From the NCBI GenBank assembly GCA_963995525.1, contig OZ023209.1, positions 33,042,199 to 33,106,198 on the forward strand: DNA of 64,000 nt, given 5' to 3'. Position 1 is the first letter of the stretch; every line of letters starts with the position of its first letter. The stretch comes from Escarpia spicata. Lineage: Eukaryota > Annelida > Polychaeta > Sabellida > Siboglinidae. Positions 1 to 11,693 of the stretch are shown piece after piece. Below the pieces are notes generated by a model that had not been told where the DNA came from, made no database searches, and saw nothing but the letters and a program-made list of their open reading frames with translations. The position numbers were made by a program, and so were the translations under genes.

Positions 1-2385
1 TGCAAGATGCTCCCTAAAACGAACTATGAGTCTTTACAATTGAAGAGTATCTAGTTCACTGGAGCCACTTCTAGAACGTTCAACCTGTACACGTTCAACC
101 GCCCGCCATCATCGGCTAAGATTCCCAGTCCGATGACGGAGTTCTACCTGGAACTAGAACACCAGTTCCGAGAAGTGTCAACATGTGTAACACCAACGTG
201 CATTGTTGATGACTTCAACATAAAATTCGACGTTGAGGCGAGACCCGACCGTTCGTGCAACTACTGGACTCGTACAACTTCACTCAGCACGTCACATTCT
301 GCAGGTCACATATTGAACTTTTGTCTATGTCAGATCACCACATGGTGCGTCATGGGCATCCACAGGCCTACTAAGATGTAGATATATAGTAAAACGCAAT
401 TACCGCTCGTTTGATGCCGATTCTTTCAACACTGACATTCGATCAACTTGTGATTCACTAGCGACAATGTTACGAGCTATAATGCTTCACTAAGTACATA
501 ATATTATATTGACAAACATGCGCCAAAGCGACGGACTTCCATGCAGGGTAATAAACCAAACCCGACGCGAGGAGACAATAACGAAAGAGCGAGTCGTTGT
601 GGAGACGCACAAAACTTGAGATTCATCTACAAATGTACGTTGATGCACGCAATGAGTGCAACAAGCTAATTGCACTCTCGAAAACCAACTACTATCGAGA
701 TAAACTTCAGAACGCTGATAACAAACATCGTGAAATCGCCGAGTGAGAAGCCATCACGTTCGTATCCCGAATATGACTCTGTCGTTGCCTGTTACGGGTC
801 ATTTTCAGACTATTTTAACAACAAGGTAGCTGAAATTCGACTGGTTTATATGCTGCCAGACATCGCATCACACCGCCGCATGAAACACGTCGCTTTGTCA
901 CACCGATTGACAACACGTGAAATAACGGCTATCATCGCTAGAATGTTTACGTCTTGCTCACTTGATCCGTTACCATCCGATCAGGTAAAATAGAACATTG
1001 AAGCACTTGCGATCATTGTTGCCGACGTAACAAATGCGTATTTGGCCGAAAGAACAATGCCGGGTGAACTGAAGCGAGCACTTGTGCATCCACGTCTGGA
1101 GAAGCCGTCGCTATGTAGGGATACCCTAAGTAACTACCGCCCAGTCAGTCAGCAATCTGTCCCAACTTTCGAAAGTAATTGAAACAATTGTAGCCAACAG
1201 ATCGGTGATATCATTCACAACCACGACTTAAAATATTACCACTCTGCTGATGATCTACAACTGTTCTGTCACTTCGACCTGGATGCATCTTCTCTGGCGA
1301 CCGCCGTGCGTCGGGTCGAGCTATGTATTGATGACGTGAAGGAGTGTATGACTTGGAATTTTCTGCCCATGAATGACACCAACACAGAAATTCTACCTGT
1401 TGTCCCCAAATCGACAAATGCTATAATAAGTGGACGCCGTATGCTCGTCGGGACAGAAGAAATCAGTGCAACTGAACACGTTAGAAGAAATCTCGGCGTC
1501 CACCTTTATGGACACCTGGATATGACTGCAAGTGTCACGTACTATCAACACTTGATCGCTGCACCTGCGCAACAACCGTTACCTAACTCAACCGACAGCG
1601 CAACATGTAGACAAGGCCATGATAACATCCCGTTTGGACCACTGCAACATTACTTATTACTCGACAGGCACGTTGTGAAAGTGCGACCCCTATTCTTCGC
1701 CAATTGCACTGGCTACGTATCCAACAGCGCATTACATTCCAGATCACTGTGCTTACTTTCAAGGCGCTGGACGAACACCTCTCGCCTCTCTACATGCAGA
1801 AGCTCGTGCGTGTCTACATGCCAGCCATACGTCTCCTCTCGTTGTCGCGAGAACACGCAACGGAGCGGGTGACTGTACATTTGCTTACGCAGCAGCAGCA
1901 GCAGTGTGGAACGCTCTGCCGTCAAATGTTACCTACGAAACATCACTGGACTCATTTAAATCTGTATTGAAGACTCACCTGTTCACTGCACGTATATGTA
2001 ACTCGGACGATTACCAACACTCTTTTACCATAGCTGATTGATGTTTAGCGTTTATTTATTTATGTATGTACTTATTCATTTTTCATATACATTTTAGCCT
2101 AATTTATTGATGTTTAAATTAATCTTAGTTTATTTATTAAAATAATAATATGATTTTAATTATTGTATTTGATTAAATATATGATATATTATATCACATT
2201 CCTTTTCTACTTCTACTGTATTTGTTGTTTTAATCACTATTATTATTAGTTCGCTTTATCTACGATATAACAACTATTGTTTTTATTCAAATGCATTATT
2301 TTTAACATACGTTTGTATATCGTTGTAAAGCGCTGTGAACAACACTGGATGTGTTGCTTAACACAATAAAACTATTATTATTATA
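1..2385 (+). mobile_element. 5'-incomplete, decayed non-LTR retrotransposon (jockey/CR1-like LINE)
   Basis: Several frames together give an ordered LINE ORF2. An endonuclease-like CIVDDFNIKFD (GDFN position) lies near 200-235. The endonuclease-RT linker ending SCSLDPLPSDQVK lies at 670-993. RT palm remnants follow, including YHSADDLQLF (the YADD box, A and DD kept) near 1234-1265. The thumb segment HWLRIQQRITFQITVLTFKAL starts near 1704, and NALPSNVTYETSLDSFKS lies near 1911-1970. At least four frame changes and in-frame stops make it non-functional. The AT-rich 3' UTR (about 2040-2372) has the LINE-typical AAAGCGCTGTGAAC and ends in a short (ATT)n tail at 2373-2385. The 5' end is outside the window or lost. 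The 3' end abuts the reversed pseudogene at 2390-3420, so the LINE probably landed in it. Confidence 0.8.
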
Positions 2386-2389
2386 AAAG

Positions 2390-3420
2390 CAGTTGCCTCC
2401 CTCTCGACCTGCTCCATAGTACCATCAACTTTACCGATAGCGTCGAGTTTCAATCGCTTCTTTGCTACTGATATGACAGTTACCTTTCCAACTCCGTAAG
2501 TGGCCGCCACAGGATCACATCCACTTATGGCATACAGTGCAAGAACCTGTGAGATAATTTCGGAGTACTTCTTCATAGTTGTGGGATGCAACACATGTTC
2601 GGCCATGGATGGGAGACTGCATGATCATGGGACACTGCAGGGTTTGGGCTGCACACATGTGGAAAAATTGCACAAAAATATCCGTGATGTCAGCAACGAC
2701 GGAGACCATTGTCTGGGGATCTTGGCCAATGAAAATGGCCTGCTGGGTCATGATGATGTCTGCCTCATGTTTAGAAGTTAGCTGCAAATGAGGTTGTTTT
2801 TGCCCTTTGAACACTTGATTCGGAACTGCATCTTCTCCGGTCACCACATGGTAATGGTCCTGTGTGGGATTGTTGAGGAAGTCGTTATCGTTCAGGATTT
2901 GTTCACATAGCAAGTGGTTCAACTGCATATTGTGCGTACATTTCAACATTGAATCACGTGCTGGCTGGAAGTGATGACTTCTGGTTAAGTTTATGGACCC
3001 TTGAAGACGTCGTGGCTCGCGCTGCTCGGGTGCTGTTCTTGGTTAGGTAGTCCAGGTACCTGTCAAACGCCAGGTACACGTCGCTTTACCGAGAGTTTGG
3101 AGGTCAACCAGATTTTGAAGCCTTGAACAAACGTCTGGACTGAGCCCTTTGTAGGCTAATCAGTTGTTCAGAGAGCAGCGGCGACATCAATGACCACAGC
3201 AGTCGGAGAGTCCAATCCAGCAATGTGACTTCCACGGGAAGGGTTTTCTTGAGCATTGATTTGCAGGTCGCCACTCTCATGCACCTATCTGGATGGAACA
3301 TGGAGGGTGGGTAGGCTGCCAGCTCGGTTGAGAGTACTTGCGGTAAGTCGAGATCTCTGTTGCTGACTAGAAGACCTATGACTCTGGCGTAAATGGCCTC
3401 CTGGTCCAACACTTTGTGCT
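2390..3420 (-). pseudogene. Decayed copy of the multicopy 'HEADIIM ... ALYAISGCD' invertebrate protein family
   Basis: Read from 3420 leftwards, three frames give one protein in order. First is LDQEAIYARVIGLLVSNRDLD with LSTELAAYPPSMF (3412-3104). Next is FDRYLDYLTKNSTRAARATT (about 3050-2990, another frame). Then come HEADIIMTQQAIF and VSVVADITDIFV (2949-2600). Last is ALYAISGCDPVAATYGVGKV (2606-2390, shifted frame). I recall these blocks from large uncharacterised families of invertebrates and fish. The paired acidic motifs (HEAD, DxTD) and ISGCD resemble PIN/FEN1-like nucleases, but that fold is my inference. There are frameshifts near 2600, 2950 and 3060, and the DDTD-like motif is degraded to DITD. 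The C-terminus is cut where the LINE tail begins, so it is not an active gene. Confidence 0.6.
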
Positions 3421-4495
3421 CTCCAATCGAATAAAAAAAGCGTTATTATGTGAGCTGTGTGTCAATGTAAACTTGTAGGTAACGGTATTGAAAATAGATA
3501 CGGACAAATTTAAAGTGGGTCGTATCCTTTTTTAAATTACAAAAATGGGAAATCTAGCAACAGTCAACTATAGCTTATACTTTAAACTAACGGAAAGGTA
3601 TTATTTTAATATGGATGCCGCGTAAATTATGCGCTTACATATGCGTTTTCAAACACGACTGTCAACTCAGACAGTCTGTTTTGGCTTACAAAGCATAAAA
3701 GGTTACTTATGCAAATATATATTTGAAGAAATGTATTTTTTTTGCGTGCGCCTATGCTATAAGATACATGTTTATACTGCGCAATAAAAAACGAAATGTG
3801 ATGTCTTGTGAAATATAACTTTTATGGACATTCTTATACCTAGGATAGTAATTGATGGTCTAGAAGTATAATCAATCAAGTGTATAATGGGCTGTATTAC
3901 GTATACATTATTTTGCAGGTCGTGTTTGTCATAGTGGTAAAGATTTATGGAATACAACAAGGTGATGACATTGTGACAAGTACAGCATATTGAAGAGTCA
4001 GATATCACACAGTTTGACCTATTAATGGTCTAGCTATGACATTGTAAATATTCTAGGACGTCAAATGACCTTTACCTTTGCCTCAGCATATGACTTTTAC
4101 CTTCAGGTGTACAGATGATGTAGATATTTGAATTCGTGATCATAACCCCCACGAAAGAGGCTTTGATTTGCTTTGCTGCATCTTTAACACTCAAATTCTA
4201 AAACATTTTTATAGTTATGTATTTCTAGCATATTGTCGGCCCTATTGGATTCTGAAAAAGGCAAACGGGTGTGAAGTCCACACCCAGTGGATTTTGTTAC
4301 TAGATGACACGGACTAACCAAAAATGCAAAGACATTATTTTAGAGACACATGACAAGGTTTTGTGAAAATAAGGGGTTCTGCCACTGGACTATTAGGACA
4401 GCTGTTTGAAGCAAGCAACCTTGTTTTCATCGCATGTCCAGCGTCATCAACGGAAAATTACTATACTATGTACAGTTTGAGCATTTTAAATTACA
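3421..4495. other. Gene-free AT-rich stretch
   Basis: No convincing coding sequence on either strand. Only short open frames of non-protein-like composition are present (for example minus 3772-4008). No terminal inverted repeat pair was recognised here. Confidence 0.5.
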
Positions 4496-4496
4496 T

Positions 4497-4541
4497 GTAA
4501 ACGGAAACATATTTTTGAATCATCTAATATATATACACATG

Positions 4542-4573
<32 letters not shown>

Positions 4574-4880
4574 ATCATCTAGTGTATATATATATATATA
4601 TATAAGTTTATATACCACATTACCTGTACATTCAGTGCCAAAAATAAATGCCTGTACATTTATATTACCTGTACATATACGTGTACAGGCAATATTTTAA
4701 CATTCCACACACATTTCTCTGGTGCAGATACTGACGTTTTTGTTAGTCACATACATTAAGTGGGTATTATTTGGGGAAATTCTGCAGGGTGTGTTGTAGC
4801 GTACAATTTTATATTTACACGAACTGGAAATTTGTGAGCGTATACTTTTTGTGTCGAACATTGCCTGTACATATACGTTT
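4497..4880 (+). mobile_element. MITE-like repeat with (TA)n core and CCTGTACAT motifs, copy 1
   Basis: A TTTTGAATCATCTAATA block is followed by two (TA)n tracts (about 4530-4560 and 4583-4603) and then by CCACATTACCTGTACAT at 4615-4632. CCTGTACAT recurs near 4650, 4668 and 4862, and a GTGTACAGGCAATATT block lies at 4680. The same parts in reverse orientation occur at 27800-28120, so this is a dispersed family rather than chance AT sequence. No protein is encoded. Confidence 0.55.
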
Positions 4881-5629
4881 ATCATAAATGATGTTATGCT
4901 AGCTTTAATCGAGTGTATATTTGAGATTAGATCGCATGGTCTTCTTTCAATACACGCCTGGCCTCAACATGCTGAGGATACAGGCGGTGCGTGGCATGGC
5001 ACGCGAACATGAAATTTTGTTTTGTTTTTAGAGTGCAGTGTATATGAACACAAATTATCGTGTAAATAAACAGAAATACGTGCAGAAGAATTTGTTAACG
5101 TATAAAACATGGGATAGTGCAAAGTATGGATGCTGCTTTTAAAGGCATGCAGGCTGTTCTGATTAACAATATATTGAGGGAGGGAATTCCAAAGTCGAAT
5201 TGTACTGGGGAAAAAAGAATACAAATGGTAGTTGCATCTGGAGTGAGGGATAAGGTAAGATAAGGAATGTTGTTTTCTAGTGACTATATTTACAGGAATA
5301 AGGTATTGGTTTGCTGGTATACCCACTAGGCCATTTGCTATCTTGTACATCATACATAGTTTTGCATCGGTTCTTCTGTCTGATAGGGATCTCCATCCTA
5401 ATGTCTGGAGCATGTCTGTTACACTGGAGGTATTGTGGTGGCGATATAAGACATATCGGGATGCACGGCGTTGAATCATTTCTAGTTTGTTTATTTGTGT
5501 AAGGGTATAGGGATCCCAGACAGTACAGCTGTTCTCCACGATGGGTCTGACAAACGAGAAGTAGGCCTGAGTTTTTATTTGAATTGTCGGAACTTTGAGA
5601 TTTCTACGGAGGAAGCCTAGTGATCTATT

Positions 5630-6566
5630 CAGGGCTGAGAAATTTCCGGTTTTTATACTGCTCCAAAGATCACTTTTGTGAATCGTGTAAATCCGGGGAG
5701 AAAAAAATGAATGGGGGTAGGGCATATAAAATACTGGACAATTCACCTACGATCTATCCACCGGGTGTCGCCACGTGTTAATGACGCTGCCTGGCGATTA
5801 GAGACAGAACCGACCCAACCGAACCAGTGAATCTGCGAAGTAAAACCCTCAGCTCTGTCGGCTGTTCGCTCCAGCGCTTTCGAAGTGCGCGCACAAAAGC
5901 AGTGGACCAACAGGAAACGACGATGTATTTTGTGGAGATGTCGATCATTTTCGAACACAATGGCTAATCGACGATTTGTTGTACGGCAAGACAAATGTTG
6001 CGTGAAGGACATTGACAAAAGTGTCAAGAATAAGTGGAATTGGGCGTGGCTGGGGAGATCGGCTGGAGACACTATGTTGGATATATTCATCAGTAAATTA
6101 TCAACACCAGGGAATGCCTACTGTTTGTGGTGCGAGGCCGATGTAAACTATGCGGATTGGATCCTACAGGCTACAGTCAGATGGGAACCGAAGGCATAGA
6201 AGTACACGCTGGCACTGCCCACGCTGGTCACCAATGTTCTATTAGAACCTGAACAGAGGGTGTATCACATGGAAGTTCGCCGATTCCATGTAGACAACAC
6301 ACTTCCACAAGCACCCACAAGTTCCAGATTGGACTCGTGATGGGCTACCATATTCTCTACTGGCAAGTTCCCAGCCTTGTCAAAGCTGGTGGCTGCAATG
6401 ATGAGCTGCTTTCATGCTTTCAAAATACACCATATGTCGTCTACAATTAAAACATATCTCCGAGGAATCCCCCCTTCTCCCGATTAGATGAGACAGTCCT
6501 CTCGAACTGAAATGTGGGCCACAGCAAAATTTCCGGTTTTTTCTCTGAATGTCACTCTCATCCCTG
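5630..6566 (+). mobile_element. DNA transposon remnant with CAGGG...CCCTG ends and a 6-bp target duplication
   Basis: The element begins CAGGGCTGAGA and ends TCTCATCCCTG; the terminal 11 bases are inverted repeats with one mismatch. TCTATT flanks it exactly on both sides (5624-5629 and 6567-6572). Removing the element and one TCTATT restores the LINE reading KANR-SLGFLRRN in frame, which fixes both boundaries. hAT elements have such ends but make 8-bp duplications. A 6-bp duplication is more like IS3EU or Dada elements, so the superfamily is left open. A shared AAATTTCCGGTTTTT near both ends is in direct, not inverted, orientation. Confidence 0.8.
5960..6482 (+). pseudogene. Internally deleted transposase-like gene inside the 937-bp transposon
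   Basis: The frame starts MANRRFVVRQDK, then KNKWNWAWLG and NAYCLWCEADVNY, a two-cysteine finger-like start. A shift follows near 6190, giving VTNVLLEPEQRVY, then NTLPQAPTSSRLDS, one TGA where W is expected (6337-6342), and GKFPALSKLVAAMMSCFHAF. I recall this combination (RQDK start, RW/KW aromatic block, Cys pair, then the PALSKLVAA-x-MSCFH block) from uncharacterised transposase-like proteins of fish and invertebrates. The block between the finger and the C-terminal part, where a catalytic core would lie, is missing. The TGA and the early frame break mean the copy cannot make a full protein. Confidence 0.55.
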
Positions 6567-7860
6567 TCTATTTGCTTTTAGACAAATGTTATTTATGTGG
6601 GCATTCCACCGGAGATCTGAGGTTACGGTTATACCAAGATATTTTACCTGTGAAACAGTTTCTAGTGTTTGACCATGAAGCATGTGTTCACAGCAATTTT
6701 GAAGATTGTTGCTTACATCTTTCATATGTTTTCTGATTTTGTCCCAGTCTGCCTTATTGAAAAGGGGAATATTTCTAGGTTTCTGTTTGTGTTTCATTGG
6801 GTTTATGTCTAGCTCTGTGTAACAACAGTCATGATCTGAGATTCCTGGTAATATCTCTGTTCGGTTGACCTTGGTAGGGTTATTTGTGATCATTAAGTCG
6901 AGTGTTTTCTCCCCTTGTTGGCTTGTCTATAATGTGGATAAGACCAAGGTCATCTAGAATGTTTCGACATTTATCATGAAGTAGTACGTTTTGGCAGTTT
7001 GGTTTTAACATTACATTCTGCCAGTCCCATCCAGGAAAATTAAAATCTCCTGCAATGAATAAGTGTTGCTTTTGATTTACTCTGCCTAGAGATATTTCAA
7101 ATTGTTCTATGCTGTGTTCATCATTTACGTCAGGTCTGTAGTAGGCACATATATGAAGTAATTTACTACCAGCTATGCTAATCTTAGCCCAAATAATTTC
7201 GCAGTCTGTCTCTAATTCAAATTCCTTTTCACTAAGCAGGTCAGAATGTATTGCAATGTATAGCCCCTCCTCCTCTCTGTTCTTCTGTCCTTTCTATATA
7301 CATTGAATTTATCTGGGAAATATTCAGAATCTAATATGATATTGCTAAGCCAGGATTCAGTGCCAATAATTATGTTTGGTTTGGAGCTATCAATGAGTGA
7401 AAGAAATTCTGCTTCTTGTTTTTTAGTGATTGACAATTTAGGTTGATGATTCTCAATGGTTTTTTAGTGTTAGGAGTATGACGGTAATTGTGCTGTTTCC
7501 TTTGATTCGAAGGAGATGATGTATGTAGTGGAGGTCCTAACTCTGCTGGTGTTGTAGGGAGTTGAATGGAGTCATCATTTGATTGAGAGATGTGTTGATA
7601 TATATTTTCAGAAAGTACAATGTCGTCCTAATTGAAAAAGTTACTACTGAAATTAGGCATTCCACATTTTAGGCAATTCCGTGATGTGTTGGTGTTTTGC
7701 ATCGTTATATATATTGTGTCTCTGACATTTTCGCATTGCGTGTGGAACCAAGTATTGCAGGAGTCGCAACAAATTGCTTTCTGTTTCCATGTTACTGTTT
7801 TTTGGAAAACACCACAAGGGTACTTGGGTGCTCTGGGGCACAACAGTCATTCGTACTATT

Positions 7861-8235
7861 GTTAATCTCTACAAATACAACCATGAGAAAAACAATACTC
7901 AAGTAAAACATCCTGTAAATGTAAAACCAGTATTTCTGTTAGTCATGAAATGCTACAGTATGGATGGTACTGCTATGTACAAAATAGTAGATAGTGTAGA
8001 AGAAAGACTTGAAATGGAAATGTAGAGTCTTCGTCCCACTCCCAGGGCCTACACTGGGCACACAAAGAGCAGCACCATTTACGAGGCCATGTTCGGCAGA
8101 CCCAAGCCAGGATTTTTTTATTGTAAACTTATACTAAGACAGGAGTCTAACTAATTCCTATGTATATGTATCAGTCTCAGTGTATTTTAACCGATTTGCA
8201 TGTAGATTAACGGATCATAGGTGCTTTGGTTACCA
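7861..8235 (+). other. Unassigned stretch with a possible integrase-like scrap
   Basis: The frame around 7866-8023 reads through to EERLEMEM and a TAG. It resumes with a segment ending STIYEAMFGRPKPG near 8067-8110, which resembles the tail of integrase-type proteins (IYEAMFGRxP). The match is short and I would not name a family from it. The rest up to 8235 has no recognisable feature. Confidence 0.25.
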
Positions 8236-11200
8236 GGGCCCGTATTCTCGAACGACTTACGAATTTCTTAGCACCATTTTTACGTAAAAAATGACGTAAA
8301 AAGAGCGTAAGTTACGATTTTTTGCAAGTGCTGTTCTTGAAACATTTACGATACGAACATTCGCAAATATGGCGTATATTTCATCGCAAAGTTACGCCAA
8401 GGCAAGAGATCGCGTAACTTTTGTGGTATTGCTTTGAGATGGAGATTTCTCAGTTATTTGGTGTTACAACGTCGCAAAAACACATTAGTAAATTGTGTGT
8501 GATTTAATGACACTAATGTGTGTTTGTCAATTTTTATTGACCGCTGAAATTGCATAAATACCTTCTTTGAAAGTGGCGCCGCGCCTACACTGCTAGCCAA
8601 TGCAAAATTCCACAATAAAAAGTAAACAAGCGGGACCAGCCAAAGAACGGGACCGATTAGTAATTTATAGATTGACTGCGTGCTACATAATTACAATTTG
8701 TGTTGACACGTTTAACTACCACAATTTCATTTTCCGAAGACCACAGTATTGCAGTCATTAATTCGATGACATGAAAATCTATATATTAATGTAAAAAAAA
8801 TGAGTAAAAAGGACACTATTTCTTTTTATAAACATATTTCTTTTATTATTTATCAAGGCCATGGGACACAGATTTTGCCAAATGTATTTAATGTTTCATA
8901 TGTACATTACCACATCTACATAAAAGTAATAGGTAAGTAAGCTTGGCTGCCACTTTCAGATATATATGCTGCTTGAGAAATGCTATATTAAGTGCATCAA
9001 TATTAAAACAACCCGTAATAGATAGCATAATTTATTCAAGCTTTGACAATACCATCCAAAATAAATATGTAACTATTATAATGTAAATGATAATTACGTA
9101 TATTTAATATATATACTACGATATTATATATAATATGTTTGAATACATCTACTTTTGTGTCTACAAAATAACATGACAGTTGTAAATATAATGTGTGAGT
9201 ACACCTGTATTGTTGAAATAAGTTTGATCTTGAAATAATGCATATACATTAAACCTCAGATATAACAATATATACACACATGCCAACCTAGCAGTCGTAG
9301 TTACGGAGAAATAAATAGTGTCCGTTTCTATTTTCTAGGTAGTCATAAATGAAAAATATTGTTGACTATGACAATTACGGGGCTGATATAAAATTACTGT
9401 AAATGTTTGGCACATCCTATTTTCGAGGTGCCAATAATCCAGTTTCTTTTTTCACCAAACCTACTTACCAACAGAAGACATGACATTTATTTTGACCTTG
9501 TAGTTGTTTTACAAAATGTAAAAACTGAATCAGTATAAAGAAGATTGCTAACATACTGCTTTTATCAGTAGATCTTAGTACACCAGGTCATTGATTTTTA
9601 TATAGTTTCCAAAGCGATTGATCTGCATCATATAAATCCTTCATATAATTTATTTTGAAAAATAAATACCATTGTTAATAATTTATGCAGTCAATGGTAT
9701 TAATGACAAGCATTATAATAATTCCAGATGTCATAGGAAAACAAGAAACTTGTCGGTATAATGAGGTGTTCGTACACGACTTAGAATTTAAGGTATTTTA
9801 TGTATAATTGATATAATGTGAATTTATGATGGCCTCCCTGGTGTCCATAATGTGTTCGAGTTTCAATGTATCCTTGAGACATTGCAAAGAGAAGAAATGT
9901 GCCACATCCACACAGAGCATTGCAGAACATGATGTTAATGCAATCAAATGTTGATGTCACTGCAGCACCCATACATGGAGCAGCACAGGCTATGCATGAT
10001 TCGCAGATTGTTTAGCCACTTTAGATTTTTCTTTTCTGCAGCTACATTTTGCATCTTTTAATTTCAAGATGCAGCAGTCATTCCAGTCCATCAGTTTTCT
10101 TTCTGAAAACACATATGTAGCACATCATAAATATGTTACGTTTCATTTTTAAATAGAACCTTATTAGACACACCATATTTCCATGTGCTACTGGCGATAC
10201 ATAAAACATATATAATAAATGTAGACATATTATGCATAGTTGTACTCTTTAATGTCCATGCAATACACGGGCAAAGTAGATACTACCCAGTATTTATAAA
10301 ATGTTACATGTAAACAAAACTTGGCTGTACCAGACAACAACACCACTGATAGAGTACACTATCGTGTATATTGTGTATATTTCATCATACCATGACCACA
10401 TATTGTAACTTACTTCATTCCCACTGGTTTTTAGTCTTAGGGTGCTGTATGTGTGTTGTAAGTACAGAAAATGTCATTGTAATTGTTTTGTTGCAAATAT
10501 TGTGTATTGCATTGATTTTTATGTCATTGTGCACTGGGTACATGAAATACTGTTCTTTGATAATCTTTATTCCTCACTACCTTAGCCCTATACATAGACA
10601 CATCATCTAACATAGTCAATATTCAGGGGCGGATCCAGAGTGGGTAGTGTATGGAGGCTCAAATTTGAACAATTGTACGGGGAGTGCATGTATAAATGTC
10701 AACAAGTTTTATCCTATGATGCTTTGTGCTTAAATACGCATTGGCAAAAATAATAAATCTACAAAAATCTTATACATTTACCGAAAAATCTCCATTTTAA
10801 TTTCAATAGTATTTAGGCTTAATATGCCAATGTAGCACGTAATTAGTTAACAAATACATGCCATAGGCCAAGTACTAGGGTAAATGAATATTTAACACAA
10901 ATGCACAGCCACAAGTCAGTACTATAACTATGTTAAACCTTCTACTCACTACATTACAAGTTACAACAAACCACAAATCCTGATCTGGAAATGGAAGACA
11001 TATGCATTGGCCATGCCCCTTGGCTTTGTCTTTGACCTTGTTTCCGGTTACGTCTCACGAAGTTACAACTTTGACGTTTGAGTTTGACTGACTTAGTCTT
11101 AGTCAAGTTAGTCACAGACTAGCGTCATGCCATGGACGGTCGACGATGCGTCAAATTCCTATTTTTGTAATGTAAACATTAACTGGCTTGGCTTGGCCTT

Positions 11201-11693
11201 AGCCTTAGGCTTAGGCTAAGCCACTTAGCCAAGTTAGGCTGAGGCTTGGCGTTAATCCTTCCAATTGTTTGCCTTTTGTGTCTTATTTCCGTTCAAATGC
11301 TTCGCTGGCGTTAAGCCCATTAACTATTACCTAATTACCTATTACCTCAGCATATCGCAATTGCAATGCTACATTATGTTTTGCATAGTAGCTATATTGA
11401 TTAGTCACCAGGTTCCCTTGAACATTTGTGTACATTATTCTTTTTAATGCACCGCCAGGAACGCATGAGCAGCGATAAAACGGTGAAACATAGCAAAACA
11501 TCAGTGACCGTATCCGTTGCAACGCAAGCAAACCCTCGCGAGATTTTCGTACGCAAGTTCCGAATTTCTAAGCTGCGAAAATTAGTAAGCGTTTCGAGAA
11601 TACGAACTTGCGAAATTTCGCAGCTAAGAAATAATCCGCCATATTTGCGCAACTTCTTACGTACGAAATCTGTTTCTTCGAGAATACGGGCCC
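8236..11693. mobile_element. Putative 3.46-kb DNA transposon bounded by GGGCCCGTATTCTCGAA inverted repeats
   Basis: GGGCCCGTATTCTCGAA at 8236-8252 is matched by its exact reverse complement at 11677-11693 (17/17). A second inverted pair, CGCAAATATGGCG, lies at 8362-8374 and 11637-11649. Both ends are rich in CGTAAG/CTTACG and TTCTTAGC motifs. The interior is AT-rich and I find no transposase. The best open frame (minus 9781-9972) is not recognised, so the element is non-autonomous or its genes are spliced or decayed. I could not define a target duplication. PIF/Harbinger is a possibility from the GG-rich end, but this is unproven. Confidence 0.6.

Larger units (their letters stand above)
4940..7860 (-). 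mobile_element. CR1/jockey-like LINE with PHD-like N-terminal part, interrupted by a DNA transposon
   Basis: On the minus strand, in order: a Cys/His PHD-like segment (7843-7628); an endonuclease N-terminus with IIIGTESWLS (7436-7212); the GDFNFPGWDWQN box (about 7065-7010); the endonuclease C-terminus with GISDHD (near 6835); then a jump straight to the late RT segment VSQVKYLGITVTSDLRWNAH (near 6620). The reading stops at NICLKANR (6573) and resumes at NRSLGFLRRNLKV (5629). It runs through RRASRYVL and FFPSTIRLWNSLPQY to a GC-rich 3' end with a CCTCAACATGCTGAGG hairpin near 4966-4981. Most of the RT palm is deleted between the endonuclease and the thumb. The gap 5630-6566 is a separate transposon listed below. 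The element is non-autonomous and decayed. Confidence 0.85.

Noticed and set aside
8040..8110. Integrase-like tail (IYEAMFGRPKPG)
   Set aside because: Too short and no neighbouring integrase blocks; kept only as a weak note in the 7861-8235 entry.
11188..11255. TTAGGC-like motifs (CTTAGGCTTAGGC), possible interstitial telomere repeat
   Set aside because: Only two adjacent units inside a low-complexity TTGGC/CTTAG tract.
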